Shown here piece after piece: positions 61,073 to 64,000 of a stretch of 64,000 bases of DNA (position 1 is its first letter; the number at the start of each line of letters is the position of its first letter). This stretch comes from Streptomyces laurentii (GTDB lineage Bacteria > Actinomycetota > Actinomycetes > Streptomycetales > Streptomycetaceae). The translations under genes and the position numbers were made by a program. The DNA is taken from NCBI GenBank assembly GCA_002355495.1, contig AP017424.1, positions 6,203,501-6,267,500 on the forward strand, read 5' to 3'. The notes below the pieces were generated by a model. It searched no databases. It saw only the letters and a program-made list of their open reading frames with translations, and had not been told where the DNA came from.

Positions 61073-61216
61073 TCAGAGGCCCGTGAACGCCTCGATCTCG
61101 TCGACGTGGCCCTTCGCACTCGCCCCAGCCGTCCGTGCCCTCGCCGGTGTGGGCCCGTCCCACCTGGAACGGACCATGGCTCGTCCAGCCGTTGGCGAGA
61201 TGGGCGGTGGCCCCAG
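61073..61216 (-). pseudogene. LamG-domain fragment, copy 1
   Basis: On the minus strand ATAHLANGWTSHGPFQVGRA and HTGEGTDGWGE, then after a 2-base deletion GHVDEIEAFTGL and a stop. This is the C-terminal strand set of a LamG-like jellyroll domain and is closely similar to a second fragment at 62887-63143. Everything upstream of the matching part is missing. Confidence 0.55.
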
Positions 61217-61221
61217 CGCGC

Positions 61222-61409
61222 GCCGTGCCGCCCAGTACGCGGACCAAGCGGGTACGGCGGGGCACATGCTCACCCACCTGTGGCCGGGGACGGATCCGAA
61301 GGCCGCGCACGAATCAGCCGCGGAAACCTTCCGGCGCCCCATCCATGTCGCGACCCCCGGGCTCGTCACCACCGTCGGCCCAGGCGCCGCGCACCCGCGC
61401 CGCGGCTGA
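61222..61409 (+). pseudogene. C-terminal fragment of an MBL-fold hydrolase
   Basis: RRAAQYADQAGTAGHMLTHL and WPGTDPKAAHESAAETF followed by HVATPGLVTTVG resemble the last helix and strand of actinobacterial MBL-fold hydrolases, where the His of THLWPGTDP is a metal ligand. The catalytic HxHxDH domain is absent and the frame upstream is meaningless, so this is a gene scrap. Confidence 0.45.
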
Positions 61410-61533
61410 CGACTGAGCCCGCCGCTCCCCGGTCTGTGGCGGGGAGCGGTGCTCGGCCCACTCCGCCACGTACGGCGCTCGGTCACGCGCGTCCCTGGTC
61501 GGAAGCTCGTAGCCTTGGTCCTTGGCGGAGGCC

Positions 61534-62776
61534 ATGTCCGGCGGCGGGCCGGACAACGGTCATGAGAAGGGCGACGTCCCGGGGCGGGCCCCTTCCGGCG
61601 GCTCGGCGCCCGAGGCACCCACGGCCGAGAACGGTGCCGAGGCCATCGAGCTCCCCGTATGGACCAAGGCACTCGGCTGGTGCGGTGTCGTCGGGCTGAT
61701 CTACCTGCTGATCTGTGCCGTGAGCATCATCAGCCGAGGCTTCGCGGGGCTCGGCGGCGACGCGGCGCACACCATGTTCGCCTTCGCCGCGAACCCGTGG
61801 GTCGGGCTGAGCGTCGGTGTTCTCGGTACGGTCCTGATCCAGTCGTCGACCACGACCACCGCCATCGCCGTCACCGCCGTGGGGTCGGGCGCGCTGCCCA
61901 TCGAGGGCGCGATCCCCATTATCCTGGGCGCGAACGTCGGCACCACCGTGACGACGAGCCTGGTCGCGCTGACCTTCATCAGGGACCGTACGAAGTTCCG
62001 CAGGGCGCTGGGCGCCTCGACCGTCCACGACTTCTACAACTGGCTCGCGCTACTGATCTTCTTCCCGATCGAGCTGATCTGGCATCCGCTGAAACACATC
62101 AGCGGAGCCCTGACACATGCGCTGTACGGCACGGACTGGCTGCCGAACCCCTCCCACTTCAACTTCATCCGGGCGGCCACCCGGCCCGTGGAGCACGGAG
62201 TCATCCAGGCGACCTCGCACATCAGCACCACCCTCGGTCCGCTCTTCACCATCGTGATCGGCGCCGCGCTGATCCTGGTCACCGTCCGCTACCTGGGAAA
62301 GCTGCTCAAACTGCTCATGGTCGGCAGGGCCCGACATCCTGATCAAGGCCGTCGGCCGCAACGCCTACCTCGCCATGGCGTCGGGCATGGCGGTCACCGT
62401 CGTCACCCAGTCCTCGACGATCACCACGTCCGTGCTGGTCCCCTTCGCCGGGACGGGCATCCTGACACCGGCGCAGGTGTATCCGGTCGTCGTCGGCTCC
62501 AACCTCGGCACCACCTTCACGGTGGTCTTCGCGGCGTTCGCGGGCGTCGGACCGGACGCGGAGATCGGCCTGCAGGCGGCCTTCGTGCACCTGATCCACA
62601 ACCTCTTCGCGATCGTCGCGATCTACGTGACCCCGCTTCTGCGCCCCGTGCCCCTGCTCTGCGCCGAGAACCTCGCCCGCGTCGCCGCCGAGCACCGCTG
62701 GGTCCTCGCCGTCTACCTCGCCACCGTCTTCATCGCACTGCCCGCTCTGGTCATCGTGCTGGCGGGCGTGGTCTGA
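61534..62776 (+). pseudogene. Na/Pi cotransporter family protein split by a frameshift
   Basis: The first half (to LGKLLKLLMVGRA) has the PNaS duplicated core motif GTVLIQSSTTTTAIAV and ILGANVGTTVTTSLVAL. The second half (NAYLAMASGMAVTVVTQSST, VVVGSNLGTTFTVVF) is the second inverted copy in a shifted frame. Removing one C from the CCC at about 62328-62330 joins them into a protein of about 413 residues with both QSSxT repeats. The protein would import phosphate with sodium. No other damage is seen, so a sequencing indel is possible. The ATG at 61534 is a best guess. Confidence 0.75.
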
Positions 62777-62886
62777 GGGGGTGGGTCCGGCGAATGCCCC
62801 GGCAGGTCTTGGCCGGGGCCTGCCGGGGTGCCCGGCGTGGCACCGGACACCCCGACCCGTCCGGCGCCGATCCGCCGGACAGCGGC

Positions 62887-63143
62887 TCAGCCCTCGAAGC
62901 CCATTGCAGGATCTCGGCGTGGCTCAAAGCGCCCGCGAACGCCTGGAGCTCGTCGGCGTGGCCCTTCAGGTACTCGCCCCAGCCGTCGGTGCCGTCGGCC
63001 GTGTGGCCCCGGCGCCCACCTGGAGCGGGCCGTTCCTTGTCCAGCCGTTGGCGAGATGGGCGGTGGCGTCGGCGTTCGTGTAGCCGTCGGTGTAGAGCTT
63101 GACCGTGTCGGTCGCGTCGTCGTACACGGTGGCGAGCTCGACA
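62887..63143 (-). pseudogene. LamG-domain fragment, copy 2
   Basis: The minus strand reads VELATVYDDATDTVKLYTDG, YTNADATAHLANGWTRNGPL, then after a one-base shift GHTADGTDGWGEYLKGHADE and LQAFAGALSHAEILQWA, the end of a LamG jellyroll of the kind found in large secreted or RHS-type Streptomyces proteins. It is longer than copy 1 and equally without a start. Confidence 0.65.
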
Positions 63144-63216
63144 TCCCGAAAGCTGGAAACTCGTCGACGAGAGCCGGGGGCCGAGTGAGGTCAGCTACGG
63201 GGCGGACGGTGCCGGT

Positions 63217-63581
63217 TTGTCCCGCATCACCATGTCCGCGGTGGACGAGACGGACCTCGAACAGTGGGCGGGAATGGCCGCGGCGAGCGACGAGGAAACA
63301 AAGGCCGGATACAAGGAAAAGAGACTGAATCAAAACGTGGACGGTGCTCGATGCCGGGCCTACGCCTACGCCTACGATGCCGAATCAGGGGTCTCCTCAG
63401 GGGCCGAATCTGGGGTGAAGAGGCTGTTCGCCATCGATTGCCGGTTCAAGGCGAGGAGGACAGCGGCACCGTGTACGGGATCGTCGTCCAGGGGAAGGCC
63501 GCCCGAGAGGCCGAGACCCGGCACGTGTGGAAGCGCGCGCAGGACAGTTTCAAGGTGCCGCCCGTGTTCCTCGGGTCCTGA
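63217..63581 (+). pseudogene. Broken hypothetical gene, C-terminal part
   Basis: Two frames form one protein-like sequence: TMSAVDETDLEQWAGMAAAS, YKEKRLNQNVDG, AYDAESGV and KRLFAIDCRF in the first, then GEEDSGTVYGIVVQGKAARE and AETRHVWKRAQDSFKVPP in the second, with the shift near 63450. No start codon with a ribosome site is present. The family is not recognised; it resembles the end of small conserved Streptomyces proteins of unknown function. Confidence 0.45.
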
Positions 63582-63622
63582 CCGATCGACTGTTCGTACG
63601 TCCGGCACGGGCGCGGGCGAGG

Positions 63623-64000
63623 TCATACGGACGGACGACTCGGATGGCGCGCGCCGTGTGCCGCGAGTGCCACGACCATGACAGCGGCGCTGATGCCGCC
63701 CAGAACCATGACGGTGGACGGCGAGCCGTGGTCCACGACAAGGCCGCCGACCAGCGCACCCGACGAGATGGTCGCCTGGAAGGACGCGGTGAACAGGACC
63801 GACGCGGCCTCGGGGGCGTCAGGGGCCGCTTTGGTGAACCACGTCTGCGAGCAGACGGGGACGGCGCCGTAGGCGACGCCCCACACGATCAGCAGTGCCA
63901 TGGCGCCGATCGACCCGTGCCCCAGGACCGGCAGGAGCAGTGTCGCGGCTGCGATCAAGCCGGCGGCCAGGCCGAAGACGGTACGGGGGCGGCGGCCGAC
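63623..64000 (-). CDS. MFS transporter, C-terminal part (5' end outside window)
   Basis: The open frame continues past the right edge. The visible 125 residues contain three to four membrane helices (LIAAATLLLPVLG, MALLIVWGVAYGAVPVCSQT, ATISSGALVGGLVVDHG, VMVLGGISAAVMVVALAAHG), the last third of a twelve-helix drug-exporter-type MFS protein. VGRRPRTVFGLAAG at the window edge is an MFS loop motif. The stop is at 63623. Substrate unknown. Confidence 0.8.
   Translation of the reverse strand, partial: VGRRPRTVFGLAAGLIAAATLLLPVLGHGSIGAMALLIVWGVAYGAVPVCSQTWFTKAAPDAPEAASVLFTASFQATISSGALVGGLVVDHGSPSTVMVLGGISAAVMVVALAAHGARHPSRPSV

Larger units (their letters stand above)
60833..61533. other. Mosaic of gene fragments without an intact gene
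   Basis: Besides the LamG and MBL fragments listed separately, this stretch has no usable gene. 60833-61072 shows nothing recognisable. 61410-61533 is the short leader of the Na/Pi transporter gene. Confidence 0.5.

Overview
The window is chromosomal DNA of a Streptomyces or a very close actinomycete. The evidence is very high GC with strong third-position GC bias, many GTG starts, Tat and lipoprotein exports typical of the genus, and the HTH/DUF397/ATP-binding trio found throughout Streptomyces. In-frame TTA (bldA-dependent) codons are rare: I found only three. I saw no rRNA, tRNA or CRISPR array.

Layout. (1) 0-4.3 kb, minus strand: wall-polymer genes, namely a truncated IspD-type cytidylyltransferase, a TagF-like CDP-glycerol glycerophosphotransferase and a TagC-like exported protein. 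(2) 4.4-26.8 kb: conserved core genes. These are the fadA-fadB beta-oxidation pair, a ferritin-like protein, RNase D, an orphan LuxR regulator, DUF3000, and the coproporphyrin-type heme genes hemE, hemG and hemQ with a disulfide-reductase-like flavoenzyme and a DUF4349 lipoprotein between them. They are followed by a TAP-type peptidase, a two-gene HEAT/MerR-HEAT operon, a DUF692 (MNIO) protein, a peptidyl-tRNA hydrolase 2 homologue, an AIM24 protein and an ABC transporter. (3) 26.9-30.8 kb: a decayed accessory patch with a toxin-like tail next to a small membrane protein, an acyltransferase, an exported-protein N-terminus fused to a broken IS5 transposase, an ankyrin gene cut by that IS, and an integrase fragment. 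(4) 30.8-55.8 kb: polysaccharide deacetylase, PPK2 with a TetR regulator, SDR, P450, PhoX and OsmC (both frameshifted), ZapE, a RibD-C reductase, MurC, MsrB, a glutamate-synthase-like protein, a Tat cupin, Fur-KatG with a WD40 protein, CstA-YbdD, the Scr1/DUF397/ATP-binding group, an NmrA-like protein and a DUF4232 lipoprotein. (5) 55.8-64 kb: a second decayed patch with a TnpB remnant, a MerR regulator and MFS exporter, a PhyH-type oxygenase, two orphan immunity-like genes, two LamG fragments, an MBL-fold fragment, a frameshifted Na/Pi cotransporter, a broken hypothetical and the end of an MFS gene.

Functional links. HemE, HemG and HemQ provide three steps of heme synthesis, and KatG, which uses heme, is controlled by its divergent Fur-family regulator. 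FadA and FadB are translationally coupled for fatty-acid oxidation. CstA and YbdD are coupled for carbon-starvation (pyruvate) uptake. The MerR-HEAT protein and its free-standing HEAT partner share a promoter whose spacer holds a near-perfect dyad.

Three otherwise intact genes (PhoX, OsmC, Na/Pi cotransporter) are each broken by a single-base change at a short G or C run. This pattern suggests sequencing indels at least as much as real decay. The most unusual material is the MerR-HEAT operon, the orphan fused DUF692 protein, and the mosaic of toxin/immunity and mobile-element fragments in regions 3 and 5.
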